NCBI RefSeq assembly: GCF_002814095.1
Contig: NZ_CP021913.1
Span: forward strand, 2,452,001-2,516,000
Origin: Sagittula sp. P11
Lineage (GTDB): Bacteria; Pseudomonadota; Alphaproteobacteria; Rhodobacterales; Rhodobacteraceae
Length of the DNA: 64,000 nt
Reading direction: 5' to 3'
In this document: one piece after another, positions 23,454-32,195 of the stretch
Numbering within the stretch: position 1 is the stretch's first letter
Layout of the letters: each line of letters starts with the position of its first letter
The notes under the pieces: generated by a model
Seen by the model: only the letters and a program-made list of their open reading frames with translations
Databases searched by the model: none
What the model was told of the DNA's origin: nothing
Made by a program: the position numbers and the translations under genes

Positions 23454-24940
23454 TCGCGGGCGCGGCCCTTGCATCGCTGACGCTGGGGCCGGTCGCGGTT
23501 GTGCTGCTGCGGGCCGGGGGGCTGGGTGCGCTTGCGCCCGGCGACCTCGCCGCGCTGCGCTTCACGCTTGTGCAGGCCGCGATCTCGGCGGCGGTCAGCG
23601 TGGCCTTGGCCGTTCCGGTGGCGCGGGCGCTGATGCGGCAACGCTTTCCCGGACGTGCGGCGCTGGTCGCGCTGATGGGGGCGCCGTTCATCCTGCCGGT
23701 GATCGTTGCGGTGATGGGCCTGATCGCGGTCTTCGGCCGGAACGGACTGGTGAACGGCCTGCTGGGTGTCCTCGGCCTGCCATTGGTCGATGTCTACGGG
23801 TTCCATGGCGTGGTGCTGGCGCATGTGTTCTTCAATCTGCCGCTCGCCGTCCGGATGCTGCTGAACGGCTGGCAGGCGGTGCCGGGAGAGCGGCTGCGCC
23901 TTGCGGCCTCGCTCGGCCTGTCGCGCGGAGCGATGTGGCGGGTGATCGACGCGCCGGTCGTGCTGCGCGTCGCGCCGGGCGCCTTCGTGGTGATCTTCGT
24001 GATCTGCCTGACCTCTTTTGCCGTGGCGCTGACGCTTGGCGGCGGACCGCGTGCGACGACCGTCGAGCTGGCGATCTACCAGGCGATGCGCTTCGATTTC
24101 GACCTCGGGCGGGCGTCGGTCCTGGCGCTGGTGCAACTGGCACTTGGTCTGGTCGCCGGGCTGGCGGCGCTGAAGATCGCGCGGGGCGAAGGGTTCGGCG
24201 TGGGCCGCGACCGCATCGTGCCGCGCAGCGACGGCAGGGGGTGGGTCCGGGGTGTGGACTACGCCTGGATCGTGGCGGCGGCGCTTTTCCTGCTGGTGCC
24301 GCTGGGCACCGTCCTGACACGGGGGGCGCCCGGCTTGCTGCTGCTGGGGCCGGACACCTTCCGCGCGGCGGGTCATTCGATCGCCGTGGCGCTGGCCTCC
24401 ACCGTGCTGTGCATGGCCTGGGCCATGGCGCTCGCCAACCGGCGCGGAGAGCTGCTGGCGCTGGCGGCCATCGCCGTGTCGCCGCTGGTGCTGGGCACCG
24501 GGCTGTTCCTGATGCTGCGGCCCTTCGTCAACCCTTTCAGCATGGCACTGCCGGTGACGGCGCTGGTCAATGCGCTGATGGGGCTGCCCTTCGCGCTGCG
24601 GATCATCGTCCCGCAGGCAGAGGCGGTGGAATCCGGCTTTGGCCGACTGCGCGCCTCGCTGGGCATGACGGGGTTCGCGTGGTGGTGGCTGGTCTGGCTG
24701 CCCCGCCTGCGCCGTCCGCTGGGGTTCGCGTCGGGGCTGGTGGCGGCCTTGGCGATGGGCGACCTGGGGGTCATCGCGCTTTTCGCGGACCCGGACCGGG
24801 CGACGCTGCCGCTGCAGGTCTACCGGCTGATGGGATCCTACCAGATGGAGGCTGCGGCGGGCGCGGCCCTGTTGTTGCTGGGGCTCAGCCTTGGCGCGTT
24901 TGTCATGCTCGACCGGGGAGGGCGCCTTGCTGACGCTTGA
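23429..24940 (+). CDS. thiP: Thiamine ABC transporter permease
   Basis: A 503-residue fused permease with two homologous membrane halves, about 12 helices in total. Each half has an EAA-type loop for contact with the ATPase: GERLRLAASLGLSRGAMWRVI in the first and AVESGFGRLRASLGMTGFAWWWLVWLP in the second. ATG 23429 is within the end of thiB (25-base overlap), preceded by GAGG, which suggests translational coupling. It is the channel of the ThiBPQ importer. Confidence 0.92.
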   Translation: MAARALPLIAGAALASLTLGPVAVVLLRAGGLGALAPGDLAALRFTLVQAAISAAVSVALAVPVARALMRQRFPGRAALVALMGAPFILPVIVAVMGLIAVFGRNGLVNGLLGVLGLPLVDVYGFHGVVLAHVFFNLPLAVRMLLNGWQAVPGERLRLAASLGLSRGAMWRVIDAPVVLRVAPGAFVVIFVICLTSFAVALTLGGGPRATTVELAIYQAMRFDFDLGRASVLALVQLALGLVAGLAALKIARGEGFGVGRDRIVPRSDGRGWVRGVDYAWIVAAALFLLVPLGTVLTRGAPGLLLLGPDTFRAAGHSIAVALASTVLCMAWAMALANRRGELLALAAIAVSPLVLGTGLFLMLRPFVNPFSMALPVTALVNALMGLPFALRIIVPQAEAVESGFGRLRASLGMTGFAWWWLVWLPRLRRPLGFASGLVAALAMGDLGVIALFADPDRATLPLQVYRLMGSYQMEAAAGAALLLLGLSLGAFVMLDRGGRLADA

Positions 24941-25625
24941 AGCACTGCACGCCGACATGGATGGCACCACGCTGTCGGCCGATCTGTCATTGTCGCCGGG
25001 GCGGCGTGTGGCTGTGCTGGGGCCGTCCGGCGCGGGCAAGTCCACTCTGCTCGACCTCTTGGCCGGGTTCCGGACGGCACGGAGCGGCTGCATACTTTGG
25101 GACGGGCGCGACCTGACGACGGTGCCGCCCGAGAAGCGCCCGGTGTCTATCCTCTTCCAAGACGGCAACCTCTTCCCGCATCTCGACGTGGGTCGGAACC
25201 TCGGGCTGGCGCTGCGCCCGGACGGGCGGCGCCCCGGCCCGGAGGACACCGCGCGCATCGAAGAGGCGCTGCGGCGCGTAGGGCTGGAGGGCATGGCGGC
25301 GCGCAAGCCCGGCACGCTGTCGGGCGGGCAGCAATCGCGGGCAGCCCTTGCGCGCGTACTGCTCATGGCCCGGCCGATCCTTCTGCTGGACGAACCTTTC
25401 GCCGCGCTCGGTCCCGGCCTCAAGCGCGAGATGCTGGCGCTGGTGGGCGAGGTTGGCGCAAGCCTTGGCGCGCTGACGATCATGGTCACGCACGACCCGG
25501 GCGATGCGCGCGCCTTTGCCGAGGAGGTCGTGCTGGTGGCGGACGGTAGGGTGCATGCGCCGGTCGCGACGGATGCCTTCTTTGCCGCGCCGCCGCCCGC
25601 GTTCCGGGACTACCTCGGGGAGTGA
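24927..25625 (+). CDS. thiQ: Thiamine ABC transporter ATP-binding protein
   Basis: A 232-residue ABC ATPase. Walker A GPSGAGKST is near residue 31, the Q-loop is FQDGNLFPHL, the signature is LSGGQQSR and Walker B is ILLLDEPFAAL. The signature has GQQSR in place of the usual GQQQR. No ATG gives a sensible start: TTG 24927 lies six bases after GGGAGGG and yields LTLEALHADM at the N-terminus, as expected for ThiQ. The start overlaps thiP by 14 bases. It powers thiamine import. Confidence 0.9.
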   Translation: MLTLEALHADMDGTTLSADLSLSPGRRVAVLGPSGAGKSTLLDLLAGFRTARSGCILWDGRDLTTVPPEKRPVSILFQDGNLFPHLDVGRNLGLALRPDGRRPGPEDTARIEEALRRVGLEGMAARKPGTLSGGQQSRAALARVLLMARPILLLDEPFAALGPGLKREMLALVGEVGASLGALTIMVTHDPGDARAFAEEVVLVADGRVHAPVATDAFFAAPPPAFRDYLGE

Positions 25626-25688
25626 GGGGTTCCTGTGCCGTTGCCGGTCCGGTTATCCTCGGGCCAACTAAGGTGCGGGGGTGAGAGC

Positions 25689-26198
25689 ATGCACAGACGG
25701 ACTTCATTCCGGCTTTCCGAGCGGGTGATGGGCATGGACGAGGCCACATGGGCGCGCCATGCCAACCCGTGGAGCGCGTGGTCGCGCGTCACGATCCTGC
25801 CGCTGCTGGCGCTGGCGATCTGGAGCCGTGTGTGGATCGGAGCTTGGGCGCTGCTGCCGGTCGCCGCCGTGCTGCTGTGGGTCTGGCTGAACCCTCGGCT
25901 GTTCCCGGTGCCCCGGACAACGGACGCCTGGATGACGCAGGCCGTGCTGGGTGAGCGGGACTGGCTGGCGCAGGGCGACGCGCCGGAGGTGGCGCATCAT
26001 TGGACCATGGTGCGCCTTCTGACCGGGGCCAGCGGCATCGGGAGCGTGGTGCTGATCGTCGGGCTGGTCTGGCTGAACGTCGCCTTGACGCTGGCGGGCC
26101 TTGTCCTCGCCATGGGCGGCAAGCTGTGGCTGATGGACGTGATGGTGCGCGCCCGCCGCGATCTGCAGGCAGCGGGGCGGGAGACGGTCAGTATTTGA
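25689..26198 (+). CDS. DUF6653-family membrane protein
   Basis: A 169-residue protein with paired hydrophobic segments near residues 36-66 and 117-147 and the motif WARHANPWSAWSR near residue 21, followed by WLNPRLFPVP. This pattern matches my recollection of the DUF6653 family, known from archaea and bacteria and without function. The 3' end overlaps the convergent cysteine-synthase-like gene by 11 bases. It is not obviously part of the thiamine operon, although it lies 63 bases after thiQ on the same strand. Confidence 0.68.
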   Translation: MHRRTSFRLSERVMGMDEATWARHANPWSAWSRVTILPLLALAIWSRVWIGAWALLPVAAVLLWVWLNPRLFPVPRTTDAWMTQAVLGERDWLAQGDAPEVAHHWTMVRLLTGASGIGSVVLIVGLVWLNVALTLAGLVLAMGGKLWLMDVMVRARRDLQAAGRETVSI

Positions 26199-27108
26199 GA
26201 CCCGTGTCGCAGAGCACCGTTACCACGGTCGCGTCGCGCGCGAGACGGCCCGACGCCAGCAGCTTGGCCGCCGCGCAGACATTGGCTGCGGCGGAGTAGC
26301 CCACGTAGAGCCCCTCCTGCGCGGCGAGGCGGCGGTGCCAGTCGGTGACCTCTGCGTCGGTGACGGTCATCCCGAAGTTCATCAGCGTCGCGTCCCAGTG
26401 TGGCGGCACGAGGCCGTAGCCGGTGCCCTGCAGCATGTGCCGGGTCTTCACCACGGGTTTGCCTGCGAGCGGTTCGCTCCCTTCCGGTTCGACCGGCGCG
26501 CAAAGGGTCGCGGGGTTCGCGGCTTTCAGCGCCTTCGCGATGCCAACGTATGTGGACCCGGTGCCCACCGCCGCGACGAAGGCATCCACCGGGCCGTCTG
26601 CCTGGGCGAGGATCTCGGCGCCGGTGATCTCGTGGGCGGCGATGCCCTCGGTCGCGTTGAACTGGTCGACGTAGAAGGCGCCTTCGATGGTGGCGAGGCG
26701 CTGCGCCTCTTCCGCGGCGGCGGCGACATCGGCGCCCGTGACCTGCCCGGGGACGCCGTCGACCTGCGGCACCAGCACGACACGCGCGCCAAGGCCCTCC
26801 ATCATGCGGGCACGGGCGGGGCTGTTACCGGCCGACATGGTCGCGATGAATGGATGGCCGAGGGCGGCGCAGACGACGGCCAGACCGGCACCCATGTTGC
26901 CGGAGGTCATCTCCACCACCGGCATACCGGGCTGCAGGCGTCCGTCGGCGCGGGCGGCGCGCAGGATGGCCAGCGCGGCGCGGTCCTTGACGCTGCCGCC
27001 GGGCATCAGGAACTCCGCCTTGGCCAGGATACGCCCCGGCCCCTCATGGCAGCGCGTCAACTCGACAAGGGGGGTGTTGCCGATGAGGTCGAGGACGGAG
27101 ACGGGCAT
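26188..27108 (-). CDS. PLP-dependent cysteine synthase-family protein
   Basis: A 306-residue fold-type II PLP enzyme of the cysteine synthase/cystathionine beta-synthase group. The PLP lysine lies in GGSVKDRAA near residue 42. The phosphate-binding loop GTGSTYVG is present. Two usual motifs are altered: TSGNMG in place of TSGNTG, and GYSAAANV in place of GxSSGAA. It is probably a paralog with a different substrate rather than the main O-acetylserine sulfhydrylase. The start is ATG 27108 (MPVSVLDLIGNTPLVEL). No sulfur genes are adjacent. Confidence 0.84.
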   Translation of the reverse strand: MPVSVLDLIGNTPLVELTRCHEGPGRILAKAEFLMPGGSVKDRAALAILRAARADGRLQPGMPVVEMTSGNMGAGLAVVCAALGHPFIATMSAGNSPARARMMEGLGARVVLVPQVDGVPGQVTGADVAAAAEEAQRLATIEGAFYVDQFNATEGIAAHEITGAEILAQADGPVDAFVAAVGTGSTYVGIAKALKAANPATLCAPVEPEGSEPLAGKPVVKTRHMLQGTGYGLVPPHWDATLMNFGMTVTDAEVTDWHRRLAAQEGLYVGYSAAANVCAAAKLLASGRLARDATVVTVLCDTGLKY

Positions 27109-27195
27109 GGGCGGGCCTTTCGTGGTTTCCCGATGGGTAACGGGTCGCGCGGGCGGAGGCAAAGGGCCACAGGCGGCGCACCGCTCCAAAAGCAG

Positions 27196-27223
27196 AAAGC
27201 CCCGCCGGTTGGGGCGGGGCTTT
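27196..27223. terminator. Bidirectional terminator between petC and the PLP enzyme gene
   Basis: An eleven-base-pair stem, AAAGCCCCGCC with GGCGGGGCTTT, and a six-base loop. It lies 22 bases after the petC stop in the minus direction and is followed there by a TTTTGG run, so it probably ends the petABC transcript. Confidence 0.85.
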
Positions 27224-27245
27224 CCGTTTCACTGTCCGATCAGGA

Positions 27246-28091
27246 TCAGGCGTGCGGCTTGCGCTTGATCGGTGCCCAGATGCGCTTGTTCACGAGGTAG
27301 AGCAGCGCGGACATGATGATCAGGAAGAACACGCCGATGAAGCCTGCTTCCTTGCGGGCCATCATCTTCGGTTCCGCCGCCCACATCAGGAAGGCCGCGA
27401 CGTCCTGCGCCTCGTGGTGCAGGGAGTTGGAGTGGCCGTCGTCAAAGTCGACGTCCTCGCCGTAGAGCGGCTGCGCCATGCCGATCCAGCTGCCCGGAAC
27501 GGTGTGGTTGCCTTCCTCGTCGAGGCACTCTGCCGGGTAGCCGCCCGCGGTGAAGACCGTGTTGTAGCTGCCGGAGAAGTCCTCGGGCGCACATTCCGGT
27601 GCTTCGTGGTAGCCGGTCAGCAGCGAGGCGATGTATTCCGCGCCGCCCATGCCCTTGAGGAACTGGTTGATGCCGAGGCCGTAGGGACCGTGGAAACCTG
27701 CCCGTGCCTTCGCCATCAGCGACAGGTCGGGTGCGCCGGCCGACGTGACACGCGGGAAGTTGTCCGCGGGACGGGCGGGACGGAAATCGCCGTCGCCATC
27801 GGCCAGTTCCTCGTCCCAGACCTGGAAGTTCTCGGCATAGGCGAAGACCTGGTCCTCGTTGTAGCCGAGCGCCGACAGGTCACGGATCGGCACGTACTGC
27901 AGGCCGTGGCAGGCCGAGCAGATCTCCGTGTAGACCTTGAGGCCGCGCTGGAGCTGCATCTGATCGTAGGCGCCGAAGGGGCCTTCGAAGGAGAACGCGA
28001 AGTCCTCGACGTGGGACTCTCCCCCGGCGGCATGTGCGCCGGAGGCAAGACCGATGGCCGTCAGGGCCGCGAAGGTGAGCTTCTTGAACAT
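27246..28091 (-). CDS. petC: Cytochrome c1 of the bc1 complex
   Basis: A 281-residue membrane-anchored c-type cytochrome, part of ubiquinol:cytochrome c oxidoreductase. The signal peptide is MFKKLTFAALTAIGLASGAHAA; the heme motif CSACH is at about residue 58; the axial Met lies in IGMAQPL near 203; and the C-terminal anchor (FIGVFFLIIMSALLYLVNKRIW) is followed by a basic tail. It passes electrons from the Rieske center to soluble cytochrome c. It is third in petABC with a 20-base gap after petB. Confidence 0.96.
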   Translation of the reverse strand: MFKKLTFAALTAIGLASGAHAAGGESHVEDFAFSFEGPFGAYDQMQLQRGLKVYTEICSACHGLQYVPIRDLSALGYNEDQVFAYAENFQVWDEELADGDGDFRPARPADNFPRVTSAGAPDLSLMAKARAGFHGPYGLGINQFLKGMGGAEYIASLLTGYHEAPECAPEDFSGSYNTVFTAGGYPAECLDEEGNHTVPGSWIGMAQPLYGEDVDFDDGHSNSLHHEAQDVAAFLMWAAEPKMMARKEAGFIGVFFLIIMSALLYLVNKRIWAPIKRKPHA

Positions 28092-28111
28092 CTCTTGCGA
28101 TCCTTTCGAGG

Positions 28112-29458
28112 TCATTCCGCCGGAGCGTTGGCGGTTTGGCCGGAAGTGTCGGATTTCGGCGGGTAGTGCGCGTCGAAATCCTCTTCGATGGTCGTCGGGC
28201 GCGGAAGCGGCTTCTCGATCACGCCAAGCAGCGGCAGGATGACGAGGAAGTACGCGAACCAGTAGGCCGAGGCGATCAGCGAGAAGGAGGCGTAGGGCTC
28301 CTCTGCCGGCATCGCACCGAGCCACATCAGCGCCATGAAGTCGATCACCAGCAGCCAGAACCACCACTTGAACATCGGGCGGTACTTGCCCGAGCGCACG
28401 GAGGAGGTGTCGAGCCAGGGTGCCAGTGCCATCGCGAGGATCGCGCCGAACATCGCCAGCACGCCGAAGAACTTCGCATCGACGATGCCGCCGGTGATGA
28501 AGCTGGCGATTTGAACGACCCAGACCTCGGACGTGAACGCGCGCAGGATGGCGTAGAACGGCAGGAAGTACCATTCCGGCACGATGTGCGCGGGCGTCGA
28601 GAGCGGGTTCGCCTCGATGTAGTTGTCCGGGTGGCCAAGGTAGTTCGGCATGAAGCCGACGATGGCGAAGAACACGGCCAGGATCACCGCAAGGGCGAAC
28701 AGGTCCTTGATCACGTAGTACGGCCAGAAGGGAACGGTGTCTTTCTGCGCTTCGGCCTTCGACCCGCGACGCACCTCGACACCGGTCGGGTTGTTGTTGC
28801 CCGTGGTGTGGAACGCCCAGATGTGCACGGCCACGAGGGCGGCGATCACGAAGGGCAGCAGGTAGTGCAGCGAGAAGAAGCGGTTCAGCGTGGCGTTGTC
28901 CACGGCGGGTCCGCCCAGCAGCCAGGTCTGGATCGGCTCACCGATGAACGGGATGGCGCCGAACAGGCCGGTGATCACGGTCGCACCCCAGAAGGACATC
29001 TGACCCCAGGGCAGAACGTAGCCCATGAAGGCGGTGCCCATCATGCAGAGGTAGATCAGCATGCCGATGATCCACGTGATCTCGCGCGGGGCCTTGTAGG
29101 AGCCGTAGTAGAGACCGCGGAAGATGTGCGCGTAGACCGCGACGAAGAACAGCGATGCGCCGTTCATGTGCAGGTAGCGGATGAAGTGGCCGCCGTTCAC
29201 GTTGCGCATGATGTGCTCGACCGAGGCGAAGGCCAGGTCGACATGCGGCGTGTAGTGCATCACGAGGATGACGCCGGTGGCGATCTGCAGAACGAGGCAG
29301 AAGGTCAGGATGATGCCCCAGATCCACATCCAGTTGAGGTTCTTGGGGGTCGGGATCATGATGGTGTCGTAGAGCAGGCCGATGATCGGCAGGCGCGAAT
29401 GCACCCAACGCTCGGCGCCGGTCTTCGGCTCGTAATGATCGTGCGGGATTCCAGCCAT
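28112..29458 (-). CDS. petB: Cytochrome b of the bc1 complex
   Basis: A 448-residue protein with eight predicted helices carrying hemes bL and bH. The quinol-oxidation PEWY motif is in [33 protein letters not shown] is the Qo cd helix; the heme histidines are found in helices B and D ([32 protein letters not shown]). The N-terminus [14 protein letters not shown] is typical for Rhodobacterales. It catalyses quinol oxidation and quinone reduction in the Q cycle. It follows petA by 12 bases. Confidence 0.97.
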   Translation of the reverse strand: MAGIPHDHYEPKTGAERWVHSRLPIIGLLYDTIMIPTPKNLNWMWIWGIILTFCLVLQIATGVILVMHYTPHVDLAFASVEHIMRNVNGGHFIRYLHMNGASLFFVAVYAHIFRGLYYGSYKAPREITWIIGMLIYLCMMGTAFMGYVLPWGQMSFWGATVITGLFGAIPFIGEPIQTWLLGGPAVDNATLNRFFSLHYLLPFVIAALVAVHIWAFHTTGNNNPTGVEVRRGSKAEAQKDTVPFWPYYVIKDLFALAVILAVFFAIVGFMPNYLGHPDNYIEANPLSTPAHIVPEWYFLPFYAILRAFTSEVWVVQIASFITGGIVDAKFFGVLAMFGAILAMALAPWLDTSSVRSGKYRPMFKWWFWLLVIDFMALMWLGAMPAEEPYASFSLIASAYWFAYFLVILPLLGVIEKPLPRPTTIEEDFDAHYPPKSDTSGQTANAPAE

Positions 29459-29470
29459 GGTGCGCGCTCC

Positions 29471-30067
29471 TTAACCCAGCAGAATGGTGGTGCCATCGAC
29501 CCAGGAGGTCGGCGGGATGTGCAGGTTCTGCGGTGCGGGGCCTTTGCGGATCCGGCCCGACAGGTCGTAGTGCGACCCGTGGCAGGGGCAGAACCAGCCG
29601 CCGAAATCGCCGGAGTCGCCAAGCGGCACGCAGCCCAGGTGGGTGCAGACGCCCATCTGCACCAGCCAGCTCTCGGCGGCCTCGTCCGAACCCTCGGGGC
29701 TCGGCATCGTGCGGTTCATGTCCGTCGCGGGAGCGTTCGGATCGATGTTCTCGTTCCGGGCCAGCGGATCGACGACGCTGACGCCTGCCGCAAATTCCTC
29801 GTCCTGCGCCTTGGCCCGCTCGATTTCCGCTTCGGTGCGGTGGCGGATGAAGACCGGCTTGCCCAGCCATTTCACCGTCAGCTGCGAGCCCGGAGCCACG
29901 CCGGACACGTCGACGCGGATGGTCGACAGCGCCCGCACGTCGGCGGAGGGGTTCATCTGGTTGACCAGCGGCCAGACCGCGGCGCCCGCTGTGACGGCCC
30001 CGGCGCCGGCAGCGGCGTAGTAGAGGAAGTCCCTGCGGGTGGCATCATGATCGTCTGCGTGAGACAC
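29471..30067 (-). CDS. petA: Rieske iron-sulfur protein of the bc1 complex
   Basis: A 198-residue protein with a Tat-type N-terminus ([20 protein letters not shown]) that remains as the membrane anchor. The [2Fe-2S] ligands are in the two Rieske boxes [10 protein letters not shown] and [13 protein letters not shown], with the extra cysteines of the disulfide. It shuttles electrons from quinol to cytochrome c1. It is first in petABC; the promoter must lie in the 231 bases shared with the divergent outer-membrane protein gene. Confidence 0.97.
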   Translation of the reverse strand: MSHADDHDATRRDFLYYAAAGAGAVTAGAAVWPLVNQMNPSADVRALSTIRVDVSGVAPGSQLTVKWLGKPVFIRHRTEAEIERAKAQDEEFAAGVSVVDPLARNENIDPNAPATDMNRTMPSPEGSDEAAESWLVQMGVCTHLGCVPLGDSGDFGGWFCPCHGSHYDLSGRIRKGPAPQNLHIPPTSWVDGTTILLG

Positions 30068-30243
30068 GATTGTCGCTCCCTTGTTTCGGGCCCGAGGAAG
30101 CGCCCTCCGGCCGAGATACGTCCAATGAAGGGAACGAGTCGGTCGACTCTCCCGTACATTTCAGAGCGGTATCTACCCGTCACCTTTCAGGTGGTAAAGC
30201 GTGCAAAAGCCACAGATTGCCGTTCGTGCGCATGTGTCGCGGT

Positions 30244-30259
30244 TGAAAGCCCGCTTTCA
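30244..30259. promoter_or_regulatory. Dyad before outer-membrane protein gene (possible operator)
   Basis: TGAAAGC-CC-GCTTTCA is a perfect 7-base-arm dyad 40 bases before the outer-membrane protein start. A second dyad, CACCT-TTC-AGGTG (30181-30193), lies 50 bases further upstream. Their position suggests a regulated promoter; no regulator can be named. Confidence 0.45.
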
Positions 30260-30298
30260 GGGGTTTAGATGAGGACCCGAGCAGAGGGAGAACACCCC

Positions 30299-30952
30299 AT
30301 GAAGCGTCTGATTCTCGCCGCGGGGTTGTCCTGCGCAATGGCTGCCCCGGCAGCGGCCGAAACCGAGTTGTCCTTTTACCTGGGGTGGCAGACCCTCCCG
30401 CACAGCCGCATTTCGGGCGACCTGCCCAACGGCGGCGGATCGTATGACGAGCTGGTCGGCTGGGAAGGCAAACCCTTTGAAATGCCGCCCTATTACGGTG
30501 CACGCGCCACGTGGTGGCGGGCCGATAACCTGGGCTTCGGCGTCGAATACACCCACACCAAGGCCTATGCGCCCGACGACACGATGGATGCGCTCGGCTT
30601 TTCGCGGTTGGAGTTCACCGATGGGCACAACGTGGCGACGGTCAACGTGATGAAGCGCTGGCCGGAGCTGTGGGGCAAGACAACACCCTATGTCGGCGGC
30701 GGTCTGGGTGTGGCTTTCCCGCATGTCGATGCCAAGCACGACTCCGGCTCGCGGACCTACGGGTTCCAGGTGACCGGCCCGGCGGCGCGGTTGATGGCGG
30801 GTGCGAGCTATCCGATCAACGACCGGTTCTCCGTCTTCGGGGAATACCAGTTCACCTATTCGTCGAACGAAGGTGAGTTCGACGAGGGCGGCACCTTCGA
30901 GACCGACATCAAGACGAACGCGCTGAACGTCGGCATCTCGATGAAGTTCTGA
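30299..30952 (+). CDS. Outer-membrane beta-barrel protein, possibly lipid A oxidase (LpxQ-like)
   Basis: A 217-residue protein with a signal peptide ([31 protein letters not shown]) and alternating hydrophobic strands ending in a C-terminal Phe (NVGISMKF), the sign of an outer-membrane barrel of eight or so strands. Segments such as [23 protein letters not shown] and [14 protein letters not shown] recall proteins annotated in this group as lipid A oxidases, which convert the proximal glucosamine to 2-aminogluconate. That assignment is from memory of the family and is tentative; a generic OmpW/Opa-like porin is the alternative. Confidence 0.68.
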   Translation: MKRLILAAGLSCAMAAPAAAETELSFYLGWQTLPHSRISGDLPNGGGSYDELVGWEGKPFEMPPYYGARATWWRADNLGFGVEYTHTKAYAPDDTMDALGFSRLEFTDGHNVATVNVMKRWPELWGKTTPYVGGGLGVAFPHVDAKHDSGSRTYGFQVTGPAARLMAGASYPINDRFSVFGEYQFTYSSNEGEFDEGGTFETDIKTNALNVGISMKF

Positions 30953-30967
30953 AGGATTTCGAAGGGC

Positions 30968-30992
30968 GGGCGGCGCATAGCCCCGCCCTACG
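30968..30992. repeat. Dispersed palindromic repeat, copy 4
   Basis: Arms GGGCGG and CCGCCC, loop CGCATAGCC, then TACG. It lies 15 bases after the outer-membrane protein stop, where a terminator would be expected. Confidence 0.8.
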
Positions 30993-31041
30993 AAAATCCC
31001 GTTTCTTTCCAACAGCTTTCACATGACCTAACGGGCCTGCA

Positions 31042-31066
31042 AGGCGGCGCGCAGCCCCGCCCTCCG
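31042..31066. repeat. Dispersed palindromic repeat, copy 5
   Basis: AGGCGG, loop CGCGCAGCC, CCGCCC, then TCCG, so the outermost pair is lost and five base pairs remain. It is in the same intergenic space as copy 4, in direct orientation, just beyond the 3' end of the GST gene. Confidence 0.75.
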
Positions 31067-31080
31067 ATCCGTACCGCCGG

Positions 31081-31686
31081 TCAGGCGGTGGGCTGCGTGG
31101 CCTTCATCGACTCGCGTTCGGAGAAGCGGGCGTACCACTGGGCCAGCGCGTCGTGGCCGGTGCGCCAGCCGCGGACGTCATGGCGGAAGTCGAGGTAGCC
31201 CAGCGCGCAGCCGACGGCGATCTGGCCCATGTCGAGGGGGCCGTTCAGGTGGCTCATCCAGCGGGTTTCCAGAGCGTCGAGGGCGCGGGAGACCTTGCCC
31301 CACTGGCCTTCGATCCACTCCATCGACGCGTTCTCGGGCGAGCGGAAACGTTCCTCGTAGATGATGAGGAGGGCGGCTTCGAGGATGCCGTCGGCGGTCG
31401 CCTCGAGCGTCAACGTGTCCCAGATTCTGCTTTCGGGATAAAGGTTTGCCCCGGCCTTGGCGTCGAGATAGCGGCAGATCACCCGGCTGTCGTAGAGCGC
31501 GGGGGCGTTTTCGCGGATCAGGGCGGGGATCTTGCCCACCGGGTTGGCGGAGGTCAGGGCCGGGTCCGGCGCCATGGGAGAGGCCACCACGTCGATCTGT
31601 TCGACATCCCCGATCTGTCCTGTCTCGTGCAGGGTCACGACGACCTTGCGCACAAACGGCGACGGGCCGTGCTTCAGAAGTTTCAT
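31081..31686 (-). CDS. Glutathione S-transferase family protein
   Basis: A 201-residue protein starting at MKLLKHGPSPFVRKVVVTLHETG, with GGAG before ATG 31686. The N-terminal thioredoxin-like domain has the cis-Pro region NPVGKIPALI and the glutathione-binding YDSRVICRYLDAK. The helical C-terminal domain includes LDMGQIAVGCALGYLDFR. SPF near the start replaces the catalytic Ser/Cys motif (SPxCR) seen in other bacterial classes. The substrate is unknown. Confidence 0.9.
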   Translation of the reverse strand: MKLLKHGPSPFVRKVVVTLHETGQIGDVEQIDVVASPMAPDPALTSANPVGKIPALIRENAPALYDSRVICRYLDAKAGANLYPESRIWDTLTLEATADGILEAALLIIYEERFRSPENASMEWIEGQWGKVSRALDALETRWMSHLNGPLDMGQIAVGCALGYLDFRHDVRGWRTGHDALAQWYARFSERESMKATQPTA

Positions 31687-32195
31687 GGGGGTTCTCCGCA
31701 AATTGCCTGCGCCCATGATTGGCAGAGCGCCCCCGGGGTCTCAAGGGCCTCCGCGCGGCATGGCGTTAACCCGCCCTGCCGGGGTCTTGCCGGTTAATGC
31801 GGCGCCCGCCGGGGTAACGGGGCGCACGGTGCGGACAGCCACAGCATTTGGCGGCAGCGGACACAGCCCACCACAACGGTTTAACGGAAGTTTACCGATG
31901 GCCCCGGGGCATTAAGGGACGAACCGGCCGATTGGACCCCGATTCCCGGCCGGTTGTTAACCTTTGGCAGATTCGGCCGCCGCAAAACCGTTGCGCGGCG
32001 ATTTTTCCTGTTAACCTGCCCCGGAAAGCCCCTGAACGCCGCCCAAGGCGCGGGCCACGCCACCTTCACGATGGCGTTGGATCGGCGCGGGACCCGTTCC
32101 CTTCGGCGCGGAATGACCCATACTCCCTTGCAGAGGTGACACACGCGGGCCGCGCGTCTGCCGCGCGGCCGCACCGACCGACAGGAGGCACCGCC
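31687..32195. other. 509-base gene-free intergenic region with TTAA motifs and an inverted repeat
   Basis: No reading frame with credible start, ribosome site and composition is seen. It holds several TTAA-containing sites unusual for this GC content (GCGTTAACC, GGTTAATG, GGTTTAACGG, TTGTTAACC, CTGTTAACC), two GATTC sites (31941 and 31970) and an inverted repeat AACCGGCCG / CGGCCGGTT (31922-31930, 31947-31955). It could hold promoters for both flanking genes, a small RNA or regulatory sites. Confidence 0.5.

Noticed and set aside
31790..31985. CtrA-binding sites proposed from TTAA motifs as an annotated feature
   Set aside because: Only an imperfect TTAA-N7-TTAC occurs; there is not enough evidence to list CtrA boxes, so it is kept as an observation.
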